Shown here: in pieces, positions 25,149 through 33,351 of the stretch
How positions within the stretch are numbered: the stretch's first letter is position 1
How the letters are laid out: the number at the start of each line of letters is the position of its first letter
Source of the DNA: Corallococcus carmarthensis
Lineage (GTDB): Bacteria; Myxococcota; Myxococcia; Myxococcales; Myxococcaceae
Reading direction: 5' to 3'
Assembly (NCBI RefSeq): GCF_003611695.1
Contig: NZ_RAWE01000065.1
Span: forward strand, 1-44,545
Length of the DNA: 44,545 bases
The notes under the pieces: model-generated
The model's database searches: none
What the model was told of the DNA's origin: nothing
Seen by the model: only the letters and a program-made list of their open reading frames with translations
Position numbers and translations under genes: made by a program

Positions 25149-26762
25149 TCAGAGCGCCGGGGTGTGGATGACCTTGATTCCTTTGACTTCCGCGTCCTCA
25201 AGCAGCTTCCGGATGGCATTCGCGGCATGCTTCTCCGAGACGTGCCACTCGATGGGAATGCCCATACCCCGAACCTTGTCGCTCTGTCGCTGGGCCTGGT
25301 CAATGAGCCCCTGTGCTCCGGAGTTCCGGAACCACTCCTTGGGCTCCAGCCCCTCGAAGAACTTCGCGTAACCGGATCCCTTGGCCTCCAGCAGCACGCC
25401 GTCCTTGAAGCCGTCGAACTTCACGCCGCCGGCCTGCGTGCTCATGCCGCCGACCCAGTAGGCATCATCGGCGGAGTGTCCCGTGATCTGCTCCTGATAG
25501 CGCCGAGCGGGCGGCTTCATGGACTCCTTCGCTGGTCCCCACTGTCCAGGCCCCTGGGAAGGCGCTGCGCCCTTCGGGGCCGTGTTCGCCCTCTGGAGGA
25601 TGATGGCCGCCCCAGGGCCACCGCTGAGTGCCGCCGCCGCGCGCCCTGCTGGCGCCGCGACGCGCTCCAACGCCAGCGCGCCCTCCGCCGACAGCGAGAG
25701 CACCGGCACCGAGACCTCCGCGCCCAGCGACATCCCTTTCAGCGTCCGTGTCGTGGCCGACGCCGCGCCCCCAGTGATGAGCAGGCCCGTCGTCAGCCGC
25801 GACACCTCGCGGATCTGCTCGCCACGGGTCATGGACTGGAAGCGCTCCCAGTACATGGGCGAGGACGCGATGAGCGCCGCCACGCCCGCTGGCAGGTGGC
25901 TCAGTCCCGCGAGGCTGTCCACGGGACGCGTCAGCAACTGGCCCAGCGCGTGGTACAGCTCCACGAACGCATCTTCCGCTCCATCCAGGGTGCGGCTGAT
26001 GACGTCCGCGTCGTCGTACACCTCGGCCATGGGCCGCCAATCCAAGGCCTGGAGCCGCGCGTCCACGGCGCGGAAGACGCCGCCCTTGCCGCTGTAGAAG
26101 CGGCCCAGCTCGAAGCCATGCGCTCGGAAGGCGCCGTCCTTCCACTCGACGGGTGCCACCTTCTGCTGCGTGCGCCCGGTGAGGGCCCACGCCAGATAGC
26201 CGTCGGGTCGCAGCACCACCACCTGCTCCCGGGCGAAGCGCTCCACCCGCCGCGACAGCTCCTGCCGTGTGACTTCGCCTCCGTCCATCACCTCGCGCAG
26301 GATGAAGCCCACAGCCATGCGAGGCGGGAAGGCGCTCAACGTGACGGGCTTGCCCACCAGCACATCCAGCAGACGCGCGGCTTGTGCGGGCGTCAGCCCC
26401 CCTCCCAGAGGGCGCTCGTCCCGCGCCTCCAGCCCGGCGTTCGTCAACAACTGCTCCCAGGCGTCCGATTGCGCGTCGTCGGAGCGAGTGTCGCTCGCCA
26501 TGGCCGCCACACGGATGGGGCTCGCCCCCGTCACCACTTCACGCACGGCCTTGCGGCGGTACAACGGCTGCGCTCCCTCAAGTCGCGTGTCACCCGGCAC
26601 CGAGGCGGATGCACGCGACTCCTCATCGTTCGACGCTCGCACTCCAGGGGAGTCCGTGGCCGCGCGGGGCGTGTAGCTCAGCGTCCTTCCGGGCCCGGGC
26701 GGCACCGAGGCGCAGCCAGCGAAGAGGAGGGCCACGCACCCGAGCAGGATGTCAGCGCGCAT
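25149..26762 (-). CDS. SitA-type lipoprotein toxin with Tox-REase-5-like C-terminus, island A
   Basis: A 537-residue protein. MRADILLGCVALLFAGC is a lipoprotein leader with the Cys at 17. The long N-terminal part (LYRRKAVREVVTGASPIRVA, then SRTLDGAEDAFVELYHALGQ) is shared with the island C toxin. The last ~120 residues carry a restriction-endonuclease-like domain: YQEQITGHSADDAYWVGG, VKFDGFKDGVLLEAKGSGYA (the D...ExK catalytic pattern) and IEWHVSEKHAANAIRKLL. In M. xanthus, SitA lipoproteins are delivered to neighbours by outer-membrane exchange. The same mode is inferred here. Its sitB partner is missing in this island, so delivery may depend on SitB from island B or C. Confidence 0.85.
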   Translation of the reverse strand: MRADILLGCVALLFAGCASVPPGPGRTLSYTPRAATDSPGVRASNDEESRASASVPGDTRLEGAQPLYRRKAVREVVTGASPIRVAAMASDTRSDDAQSDAWEQLLTNAGLEARDERPLGGGLTPAQAARLLDVLVGKPVTLSAFPPRMAVGFILREVMDGGEVTRQELSRRVERFAREQVVVLRPDGYLAWALTGRTQQKVAPVEWKDGAFRAHGFELGRFYSGKGGVFRAVDARLQALDWRPMAEVYDDADVISRTLDGAEDAFVELYHALGQLLTRPVDSLAGLSHLPAGVAALIASSPMYWERFQSMTRGEQIREVSRLTTGLLITGGAASATTRTLKGMSLGAEVSVPVLSLSAEGALALERVAAPAGRAAAALSGGPGAAIILQRANTAPKGAAPSQGPGQWGPAKESMKPPARRYQEQITGHSADDAYWVGGMSTQAGGVKFDGFKDGVLLEAKGSGYAKFFEGLEPKEWFRNSGAQGLIDQAQRQSDKVRGMGIPIEWHVSEKHAANAIRKLLEDAEVKGIKVIHTPAL

Positions 26763-26792
26763 TGTCCGCACCCAGGCCCACCGAGGCGAAAG
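26752..26792 (-). pseudogene. 3' remnant of sitB
   Basis: Only FASVGLGADNAR and the stop codon of SitB remain. They overlap the sitA start by 11 bp exactly as in islands B and C. The homology to sitB ends abruptly at 26792. Confidence 0.8.
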
Positions 26793-27098
26793 AGCGAGCC
26801 GGCGTCCTGGGGCTGGGGGCCGGGGCTTCAGAGTCGAGCGAAGCCGTGGCCGCTCCTCGCATGGAAAGGAGCCCTGGCCACCAGCGGCTGCCCATCGCTC
26901 GCGCCTCCTGGTTGCACTCCGGTGCGGCGTGCAGGACCCGGTCATAGCCGCCGGGTCCGACAACTCAGCGTGACCGGGAGGGTGCATGCCATTGAGGGCA
27001 TGTCATGCACGGAGGCGAGAATCAGGGTTCATCCAGGAGCGGCAAGCCGCTGCGAGCGAGAGCAGCGGCGCCGTGACGCCCACGCCTACTGGATGGCG
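26793..27098. other. Unassigned ~300 bp at the right end of island A
   Basis: The region between the sitB remnant and the A/B core shows no homology to sitB, kinase or integrase. A small hairpin, CATGCC-N6-GGCATG, lies near 26985. The last bases (GGCAAGCCGCTG, then CTACTGGATGGCG) resemble the right-end flank of island C. No reading frame is convincing. Confidence 0.5.
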
Positions 27099-27262
27099 AA
27101 GATGAGCGTCACCTTCGCCAGTGCGACAGGAAACCTCACGCAGGACGCGCGGTTACCCACCTGTCGCCCTGGTTTCGCTCGGGACGTCATCCCGTGCTGT
27201 CCCGGGGAGTTCCCCGGTGTGCCCCTTCAATCCACGCTGGAGGGGCACACTGGGGGCACATG
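27099..27262 (+). repeat. 164-bp left-arm repeat, copy 2 with core (A/B junction)
   Basis: The core is 27099-27116. The bases before it, read on the minus strand, encode VTLIFAIQ-stop as in the SIMPL gene. Inverted pairs lie at 27123-27130/27160-27167 and 27217-27226/27241-27250. GGGGCACACTGGGGGCACAT ends the arm. Confidence 0.88.
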
Positions 27263-27299
27263 GCAAATCCAATCCTGACTTGGGAGCTACCAGCTCCGT

Positions 27300-27767
27300 T
27301 CAGGCTTCGTCATCGGGAAGGAGCGTCCGGAGAACCTCGTCATCGGGACCGAGCGGGCGCCAGCCAGCGGGGGGAGGGTTGGCGAGAAGCGCATCCCCTG
27401 CCCGATCAACCCGCGCCCTGTGGGTTACTGGGGTGTAGGCGAACCACGACCCGAGCCCCATCGCGACCTCTCCACGGGTTGCATCGTCCAGCACGTCCGG
27501 CCAGCCATTCGGGAACCTCTCCGCCAACTCGCGCACGAGCACATCGCGAACGAAGCGCGTGACCCGCTTGCGCTGCTCCGCTTCGTACAGCAAGCCGCTC
27601 AACACCTGTACCGCAGCAACGTCGTTGCCCAACTCGTCGGCCAGGGCGTACAGCGGCACGGCAGGGCGCGCATCGGCAAAGACAGTCAGTGAGTCGTAGC
27701 CTCGCTCACGGACCCGTTCGTACAGGCGCGCCTTGATGTTGCCCTGCCAAGCCTCTCCACTACTCAT
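27300..27767 (-). CDS. SitI-like immunity protein, second copy, island B
   Basis: A 155-residue soluble protein. It is a close paralogue of the next gene: WQGN(I/W)KARLYERVRERGYDSL, SGLLYEAEQRKRVTRFVRDV and PPPAGWRPLGPDDE are shared. ATG 27767 is chosen because MSSGEAWQGN aligns with MTAGRSWQGN of its twin; a GTG three codons upstream is possible. The family was not recognised by name. Its position directly after toxin and first immunity gene, separated by 54 bp, suggests duplication of the immunity gene, possibly to cover a variant toxin. Confidence 0.7.
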   Translation of the reverse strand: MSSGEAWQGNIKARLYERVRERGYDSLTVFADARPAVPLYALADELGNDVAAVQVLSGLLYEAEQRKRVTRFVRDVLVRELAERFPNGWPDVLDDATRGEVAMGLGSWFAYTPVTHRARVDRAGDALLANPPPAGWRPLGPDDEVLRTLLPDDEA

Positions 27768-27821
27768 CGGCGACACCCCAGGTAAACGGCACTTGTTGGA
27801 TCGGCCGGTCGCCGCTTCCGC

Positions 27822-28292
27822 TCAGGCTTCTTCGTCCGGCAAGAGCGTGCGGAGAAGTTCGTCGTCAGGTCCAAGCGGACGCCAGCCAGCGGGCGGCGGA
27901 TTGGCGAAAAGCGCATCACCGGCTTGTTCGACGCGCTCCTTATGCGTTTCGGGAGTGTCGGCGTACCAGCAGCCAAGGGCCGCTGCGACCGCGAATCTCG
28001 ACTCACGATCCATTTTGACCGGCCAACCGTCAGGGATGCTCTCAGCCAACTGACGCACGAGCACATCGCGAACAAAGCGAGTGACCTGCCTGCGCCGCTC
28101 TGCTTCAGCAAGCAGCCCGCTCATCACTTGAATCCCCACGATGTCGTCCTTGCCAAGCTCCTCGGCCAACTGATCCAGCGGAACGGCAGGGCGTGACTCA
28201 GCGAAGGCGGTCAACGAATCGAAACCCCGCTCGCGAACCCGCGCATAGAGGCGAGCCTTCCAGTTTCCTTGCCAGGAACGACCAGCAGTCAT
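27822..28292 (-). CDS. SitI-like immunity protein, island B
   Basis: A 156-residue soluble protein without signal peptide. The start codon overlaps the sitA stop in an ATGA pair (28289-28292), a strong sign of translational coupling between toxin and immunity. Sequence features: WQGNWKARLYARVRERGFDS, an acidic DELLRTLLPDEEA end, and a mostly helical pattern. No named family recognised; the immunity role is inferred from position and coupling. Confidence 0.75.
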   Translation of the reverse strand: MTAGRSWQGNWKARLYARVRERGFDSLTAFAESRPAVPLDQLAEELGKDDIVGIQVMSGLLAEAERRRQVTRFVRDVLVRQLAESIPDGWPVKMDRESRFAVAAALGCWYADTPETHKERVEQAGDALFANPPPAGWRPLGPDDELLRTLLPDEEA

Positions 28293-29809
28293 CGGCCGCT
28301 CCCTGAAGTGAAGTTCATCTGGATACCGTAGCGCCTCATGCGTCCTGCAACGATCTTGAGGATCTCGTTTCGCGTCAACATCTCACCAGTCCTGCGTTCG
28401 GCTTGTTGCAGGGCTTCCATGATCATCCGGTTCCACTCGCCGGGCCAAGTGCGCCCCAGTCGCCAGTCCCCTCCGCCGTGAATCGCCTCGTGGTGGGCCT
28501 GCTCCATCCGGACGCAGAACTGATCGATGTCCATGTCACCCTTGAAGCCGCGCCGCTCGAACCATTCGCGGTGCTCTTGCGGCAGCACATGGTGCTTGGG
28601 CGCCTCTGACATGCCCGCCCCCGCCCTGCCTGTCACCTGCATGCCGCGCACCTCCGGGCTGTCCCCCAGCGCTTCGCGCACGCCCTTGGGCAAGTCCTGG
28701 TGCGCCTGGGCCATCGTGACCTGTCCGCCCTGAATGAGGACGGCCGCGCCGACGGCAGGCACGGAGATGACGCCCGCCTGCACGAGCCTTCGCATCATCT
28801 CCACCCACTCGGCGGAGACCACCAGCCGCGAGCCCACCATGACGCCGCCTGAACTCATTGCCAGTCCCACGCCGAGCGCCGCAGGGGCCGAGGGCGGCAC
28901 GCGTGGCAGGGCCATCTTCATCGTGGAGATCATCGTGACCATCTCCACCGCCTGCATCGCCGCGATGACCTGCCCGCCAAGCTTCAGGGTCTCGCGGGTC
29001 TCCCGTTGAAGCGTGTCGAATTCACGCGTCAACTTTCCCATCAGTTCCGGCATCGCGGTCGTCGCGGCCTCCACCCGTTCCGGGTCCAGTGAGGCGAGGT
29101 CCGCCAGCGTGGGCTCCATCAACCCCTGCACGCGATGAAGGTCCACGAAGAGTTTCTCGGCGCTGCACATGGGGCAGTGACGGAGCACGGCGTCCGCGAG
29201 GTGCAGGAAGTCCACCCAGGTGGCCAAGAGGAGCGTCCCGAACTGAGCTGCCTGGAGCTTCGGCCCTGTCATGCGTAGCAGGCCCAGCTCCATGTCCGTG
29301 TCGCCAACTTCCGAGGCCGCTTCCGTCAACGCGGTGACGCTCCCAAGCGCACCATGAAGCCACATCACCTGCTTGGAGCCCTGGTCGAGGTAGCGCGTGA
29401 AGACGCCGGTCAGGCTCCAGCCCCAGAGGTCCGAAGGACGGGCCGCCAGCTTGCTGAACGCGGCCTCGACACGGGTCAGGGAGCCCTTCACGTCTTTCGT
29501 CGCGTCGAGGACTGCCTGCCGCGTCAATGCATTGCTCCGGCCCCCGCCCCCGATAGTGCTGTCTCCCACGGCGGTTACGTCGTCACGCGGCTGCTGGCGG
29601 CGCAGGAGCCGTTGCTCGGGTCCAGCAAGAGCGCGCGGGGGGAAGTTCTGGGCGTGCGGGGACTCATCGCTCGGGGGTTCCACCCAGGTGGCCGAGGAGG
29701 CTTCGCGCGGTGCGTAGCTCAAGCTTCGGCCCCGCCCAGGCGCTTGCGGCACAGAGGCGCATCCCGTGGCCAGCAGCACCATGGCCAGTACCAGGGCATC
29801 AGCGCGCAT
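28289..29809 (-). CDS. SitA-type lipoprotein toxin with HNH-like C-terminus, island B
   Basis: A 506-residue protein. MRADALVLAMVLLATGC is a lipoprotein leader (lipobox ATGC), and the early RSLSYAPRE segment matches the other two SitA proteins (GRTLSYTPRA). The middle holds hydrophobic stretches (VGLAMSSGGVMVGSRLVVSA, VISVPAVGAAVLIQGG). The C-terminal ~105 residues contain HHVLPQEHREWFERRG, DMDIDQFCV, AHHEAIHGGG and WPGEWNRMIM, the His-rich pattern of the myxobacterial TIGR02269/DUF2380 lipoproteins. It resembles HNH-type nucleases (inference). The start overlaps the sitB stop by 11 bp. Confidence 0.82.
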   Translation of the reverse strand: MRADALVLAMVLLATGCASVPQAPGRGRSLSYAPREASSATWVEPPSDESPHAQNFPPRALAGPEQRLLRRQQPRDDVTAVGDSTIGGGGRSNALTRQAVLDATKDVKGSLTRVEAAFSKLAARPSDLWGWSLTGVFTRYLDQGSKQVMWLHGALGSVTALTEAASEVGDTDMELGLLRMTGPKLQAAQFGTLLLATWVDFLHLADAVLRHCPMCSAEKLFVDLHRVQGLMEPTLADLASLDPERVEAATTAMPELMGKLTREFDTLQRETRETLKLGGQVIAAMQAVEMVTMISTMKMALPRVPPSAPAALGVGLAMSSGGVMVGSRLVVSAEWVEMMRRLVQAGVISVPAVGAAVLIQGGQVTMAQAHQDLPKGVREALGDSPEVRGMQVTGRAGAGMSEAPKHHVLPQEHREWFERRGFKGDMDIDQFCVRMEQAHHEAIHGGGDWRLGRTWPGEWNRMIMEALQQAERRTGEMLTRNEILKIVAGRMRRYGIQMNFTSGSGR

Positions 29810-31139
29810 TGTCCACCCCCAGGCCCACCGAGGCGAAAGCCCCCGGCCGCAGCGTCCCCTCCGGCGTGAGGAAGAGCAGCGTGCCGCCCGTCCCCATCGC
29901 GTAGAGCTTCCCGCCCAGCAATCGCCAACGCGCTTCCGCCGCGCCCAGGTAACGCGCTCCAGGCTGTCCCATGCCCACTCCGAGCCCCTTCAACGCCACT
30001 TCGAGGCTGCGCGCGAAGAACTGCACCGCCACGCGACCGTCCACGTCGAAGCGGCCCCAGCTGAAGGCCTCCACCCCCAGCGACAGCTTCAGATGCTTGG
30101 AGAGGCCGCCGTAGCGGACCGCGTCCCAGCCCACCTCCGCCTCGCCATAGGTCGAGTACCCGTCCGGGAAGGGCGCCTCCGCCAGCGCCACGCCTTCTGG
30201 CCCCGCCGCTTTGAAGCGCGCCAGCTCATAGTCCGGGCCGAAGTATCCCTGTCGGAAGCCACCATGCTGCCTGCGCACCTCCAGCCGCAGCCGCATGTCC
30301 AGAGTGGGTGTCACCGCATCCACGCCCGCTCCTACCACCGCCCCCCATGCGCCGCCCGCACCGGGCCGTCCTCCCCAACCGGCAAGCAGATGGGCCTCGA
30401 AGCCCGGCCGCACCACCACCACGGCGGTTGCGTCCAGGTGCGCCAGCGTCACCGGAGACGCGTGACCTCCGGCCTCCCCCCAGTCATGCACCGCCGACAG
30501 TGCCAGCGTGTAGCGGCCCTGCGCGCGGGGCTTGCCGAAGAGGACGTGCTCCAGGTCCAGCGCAACTTCCGCCCCCATGAGGCGCGCGCCCAGCACGTCC
30601 GAGGCGAACGCCTGCGTATAGAGAGGCCCTAGCGTGCCCGTGAGGAAGCCTCCCGCCGGGTGGTAGTCGGGATTGCTTCGGTTGGAGTAGCGCCGCACGA
30701 GGTGCGCGGACAGCAGGCTGTAGGACTCCAGCGCGCCAAACCAGACGCCCACGGGCGCGTCGTTCGAGCCCAGCTTGAGGCCGCGCACCACCTGCCCGAA
30801 GTCCGAGAGGCTGTCCCAGTCCTCCCTCCGCACGAAGCCCGCGGCCCCGCCACCTCCCCACAGGCGCAGCCGCCGGGGCGTGCCCAGGTTGAGGCCAAAC
30901 TCCGCGCCTCCGTCAAGAATGAGGGTCGGCTCCACCTGGAGGAAGCCCTCGTCCGCGCCGAAGCCCGCGTGCGGCAGGAAGGCCAGCGTCGTCGCCTCCA
31001 CGCGCAGCAGGATGCGCCAGGCCTCGTCCAGTGGGCGCCGTTCCTCCTCCACGGGCGGCGCCTCCGGGACGTCCTCGGCCCACGCGGCGACCGGCAACGG
31101 CAGCCACAGCCAGACGGCCCCTCTTCGCATCGTCCGCAT
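29799..31139 (-). CDS. SitB-like accessory protein, island B
   Basis: A 446-residue exported protein. RRGAVWLWLPLPVAAWAED is a signal peptide with an AWA cleavage site. The mature part is rich in alternating beta-strand segments (LRLEVRRQHGGFRQGYFGPD, YLGAAEARWRLLGGKLYAMG) and ends in an aromatic-poor FASVGLGVDNAR. The pattern suits an outer-membrane or periplasmic beta protein. It precedes sitA as in M. xanthus sitBAI operons, where SitB assists the toxin. It aligns over the full length with the island C copy. A second ATG three codons later is an alternative start. Confidence 0.75.
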   Translation of the reverse strand: MRTMRRGAVWLWLPLPVAAWAEDVPEAPPVEEERRPLDEAWRILLRVEATTLAFLPHAGFGADEGFLQVEPTLILDGGAEFGLNLGTPRRLRLWGGGGAAGFVRREDWDSLSDFGQVVRGLKLGSNDAPVGVWFGALESYSLLSAHLVRRYSNRSNPDYHPAGGFLTGTLGPLYTQAFASDVLGARLMGAEVALDLEHVLFGKPRAQGRYTLALSAVHDWGEAGGHASPVTLAHLDATAVVVVRPGFEAHLLAGWGGRPGAGGAWGAVVGAGVDAVTPTLDMRLRLEVRRQHGGFRQGYFGPDYELARFKAAGPEGVALAEAPFPDGYSTYGEAEVGWDAVRYGGLSKHLKLSLGVEAFSWGRFDVDGRVAVQFFARSLEVALKGLGVGMGQPGARYLGAAEARWRLLGGKLYAMGTGGTLLFLTPEGTLRPGAFASVGLGVDNAR

Positions 31140-31264
31140 CCACGCCCCCAGGAAGTGACTCCTCCGAGGAGAGCAAAGGACACACGTCTGACATTCAGTC
31201 CGGCACCCGCACGCCCGGCGCTGCTACACAGGGGAGAAGGTGGGCTGCGTCGAGCCGGCGACTG

Positions 31265-31411
31265 TTCATGCCGTGACAGGCGCAAAGCGCCCGGTCCCGG
31301 CTCTGTCGTCGTCTCGTCCGCGCTGCGCAGAGGCCAGGGCTCCGTGCGGATGGCGTCCTGACTCAGCGACGGAAAGGCCGGGACGATGCCCCCTCGTCCT
31401 CCAGCAGATTC
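31265..31411 (-). pseudogene. 3' fragment of a Ser/Thr kinase gene
   Basis: This aligns with 37193-37340, the end of the island C kinase gene (NLLEDEG, then in shifted frame PAFPS and SADETTTEPGPGALRLSRH). One base is missing relative to C, causing a frameshift, and the stop codon TAA is altered. The homology ends exactly at GCAGATTC (31404-31411), where integrase sequence begins on the other strand. Confidence 0.85.
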
Positions 31412-32292
31412 TGGCGGATCACCTCCTGCCGTTCTTCGGAGGCATGGCGCTGGATGCCATCGGCCTCGCGGAGGTCGAGGACTTCAAGGCCGCCATGCGT
31501 AAGAAGCACTCCGGCGCACGTGCACGGAAGGAAGCCCCCTCGCGGGCAGCCCTGCGCTTGCGCAAGGGCTCCGGGCCACCACCCATGAGCGCCCGGTACA
31601 TCAACAACACCCTCACGGTGCTGCACAAGCTGCTCATGCTCGCGCAGGAACAAGGCATCATCGCCCATGTCCCTCGCGTGAAGCTCCTCAAGACGCGGAA
31701 GCCCGCATTCGACTTCCTCACCTTCGAAGAGGCCGAGCGGCTTGTCTCCCACGCCGAACCCGAATGGAGGACGCTGCTCCTCGTCGCCATCAAGACGGGC
31801 CTCCGCGAGGGCGAGCTGATGGGGCTCCAGTGGAGCGACCTGGACCTGCCGCGCGGCAAACTCCAGGTCCGGCGCACCCGCACGAACGGACAGGAGGGCT
31901 TGCCCAAGGGTGGCCGCGAGCGAGGGGTGGACCTGCCCGCGTCCGTGGTCGATGCCCTCAAGGAACACCGGCACCTGCGCGGGGCCTACGTGTTCTGTCA
32001 GGAGGACGGTCAGCCGCTCACCGACGGCCTGATGCGGCGACCGCTGGAGCGCAGCCTGATTCGGGCGAGCATCACCCGTGAACAGGGCCGTATCGGCTGG
32101 CACGACCTGCGCCACACCTACGGCAGCCACCTCGCCATGCGCGGTGTCCCGCTCAAGGTCATCCAGGAGCTGATGGGCCACGCCACCATCGAAATGACGA
32201 TGCGCTACGCCCACCTCTCCCCGGAAACGAAGGAACGCGCCGTCCAACAACTCGACGCGCCCGCTTCTCAGAATCGCGCCGCTCTGGGCTGA
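31404..32292 (+). pseudogene. Tyrosine integrase, N-terminally truncated, island B
   Basis: From QILADHLLPFFGGMALDAIG to the C-terminus it is nearly identical to the island C integrase, including GLREGELMGLQW, HDLRHTYGSHLAMRG and MGHATIEMTMRYAHLS. About the first 95 residues, with the arm-binding domain and start codon, are missing. The open frame continues upstream only because it runs antisense through the kinase fragment. The catalytic residues R, H-R, H and Y remain, so it could be made as a chimera but is unlikely to integrate normally. Confidence 0.85.
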
Positions 32293-32301
32293 CCGCGCCA
32301 G

Positions 32302-32323
32302 AGGGGCACATTGGGGGCACATG
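32302..32323 (+). repeat. Right-arm repeat, island B
   Basis: GGGGCACATTGGGGGCACAT lies 10 bp after the integrase stop and ends about 48 bp before the next core. The same sequence with one change ends every left arm. A direct-repeat pair of this kind suggests arm-type integrase sites. Confidence 0.7.
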
Positions 32324-32370
32324 ACAGTGGAGGTTGCTGGCCTTGTGACAGCCGTAGCTACTGGATCGCA

Positions 32371-32534
32371 AAGATGAGCGTCACCTTCGCCAGTGCGACA
32401 GGAAACCTCACGCAGGACGCGCGGTTACCCACCTGTCGCATTGGTTTCGCTCGGGACGCCATCCCGTGCTGTTCCGGGGAGTTCCCTGGTGTGCCCCTTC
32501 AATCCACGCTGGAGGGGCACACTGGGGGCACATG
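32371..32534 (+). repeat. 164-bp left-arm repeat, copy 3 with core (B/C junction)
   Basis: The core is 32371-32388. The minus-strand reading before it still gives VTLIFAIQ-stop, with synonymous changes (TTT GCG). Same length and same inverted pairs as copies 1 and 2. Confidence 0.88.
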
Positions 32535-32599
32535 CGATCAACCAATCAACTCGCACAGCCCACTGCGACCAACGCAAACGCATCACTGCCCTGTGGCTG

Positions 32600-32800
32600 T
32601 TAACTGCTCGGGAACCGCTGATCAATCCACGCCCAGAGTTTATCCTTTGGCGCTATCTCCTTCGCGCAATTACCACACACGACAGCGCTGACATCATAGG
32701 ACGTTGTCCCAACACTCCATTGGGCCGTAACGCGTCGGAACTCAGTTGGAGACATCTTCTTTCCACAGCGGTCACAAGGAGCTTCAGCAGGTGTCGTCAT
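32600..32800 (-). CDS. Small zinc-ribbon protein
   Basis: A 66-residue protein, MTTPAEAPCDRCGKKM to DQRFPSS, with two CxxC knuckles (CDRC and CGNC) about 30 residues apart. The longer in-frame opening would add a low-quality N-terminus, so ATG 32800 is preferred; the ribosome site is weak. Function unknown. It is the last gene of the minus-strand island C series and has no visible counterpart in A or B. Confidence 0.55.
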   Translation of the reverse strand: MTTPAEAPCDRCGKKMSPTEFRRVTAQWSVGTTSYDVSAVVCGNCAKEIAPKDKLWAWIDQRFPSS

Positions 32801-32987
32801 AGCGCGAATCGTATGAATGCCTGGGTTGGCGGCAAGACGGCGCCAAAGCACCGGCCAGCAGGATGACTCTGCTGGCCGCCCTGGAAGCAACCAGCCGTTC
32901 CGTTCTATGCGCCCACGGCAATCAGACCAGCGACCTCAGACGTCGGCTCATCTCCACCCGGCATCATTCGCGCTCGCCGCAGCCTCA

Positions 32988-33341
32988 TCAGGCAAGGTCG
33001 AGAGCCCACGAACCATTCTGCCAATTCCGCAAGGCTTGCTGAGCCCCCAGGGCCGCCAGACCCTGGCCCCTTGCTGCGTCCTCCAGAATCGCTGTGGCTT
33101 CGACGGTCTTATGCCGAAGCAGGAACGCAGCAGCAGTGACCCTAACATCCATACGGGCGTGCGAAAAAAGTGCCGCCAACGCGTTGCGGCCCACATCGCC
33201 CCGCTCTCGCAACGACATATACGCAGCAAGTGCCTTTTCGGCGTGCTTGTTACCCGCTCTTGCGTCCCCCTGGAGGATGCAGTCCGTCTGCGCTGCGGTG
33301 TTCTGGGCAAACTTCTCAACCAGACTTTCGAGGCCCGTCAC
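32988..33341 (-). CDS. DUF2019 family protein
   Basis: A 117-residue helical protein: LESLVEKFAQNTAAQT, GNKHAEKALAAYMSLRERGD, ALFSHARMDVRVTAAAFLLR and ALGAQQALRNW match DUF2019, a HEAT/ARM-like helical repeat. A GTG start follows AGGAG. It lies 10 bp after the Imm52 gene, so it is in the same transcript. The position suggests an accessory or second immunity protein; the same gene is deleted in island A. Confidence 0.8.
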   Translation of the reverse strand: MTGLESLVEKFAQNTAAQTDCILQGDARAGNKHAEKALAAYMSLRERGDVGRNALAALFSHARMDVRVTAAAFLLRHKTVEATAILEDAARGQGLAALGAQQALRNWQNGSWALDLA

Positions 33342-33351
33342 CTGACTCCTC

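Larger units (their letters stand above)
23976..27098. mobile_element. Island A: relic of a sit toxin/immunity element
   Basis: It is bounded by the 18-bp core AAGATGAGCGTCACCTTC at 23976 and 27099. The left end has the full 164-bp arm. It retains a deleted DUF2019 gene, an Imm52-type immunity gene, a Tox-REase-5 SitA gene and only the last ~13 codons of sitB. Kinases, DUF2381, integrase and the right-arm repeat are all gone, so it can no longer mobilise itself. Confidence 0.8.
27099..32370. mobile_element. Island B: sit element with a large deletion
   Basis: Bounded by cores at 27099 and 32371. It contains the 164-bp left arm, two immunity paralogues, a SitA toxin of another type, an intact sitB, 147 bp of a kinase 3' end, an integrase missing its N-terminus and a right-arm repeat at 32302-32323. 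A 4.57-kb block present in island C (37341-41910) is absent at a GCAGATTC junction. Confidence 0.85.

Noticed and set aside
26763-26987. Longer start for the island A toxin
   Set aside because: MRADILLGC at 26762 is a proper lipoprotein leader conserved in all three toxins.
31240-32292. 350-residue integrase with a complete start
   Set aside because: The first ~55 residues are antisense to a kinase gene remnant. The true integrase part begins at 31404 and is truncated.
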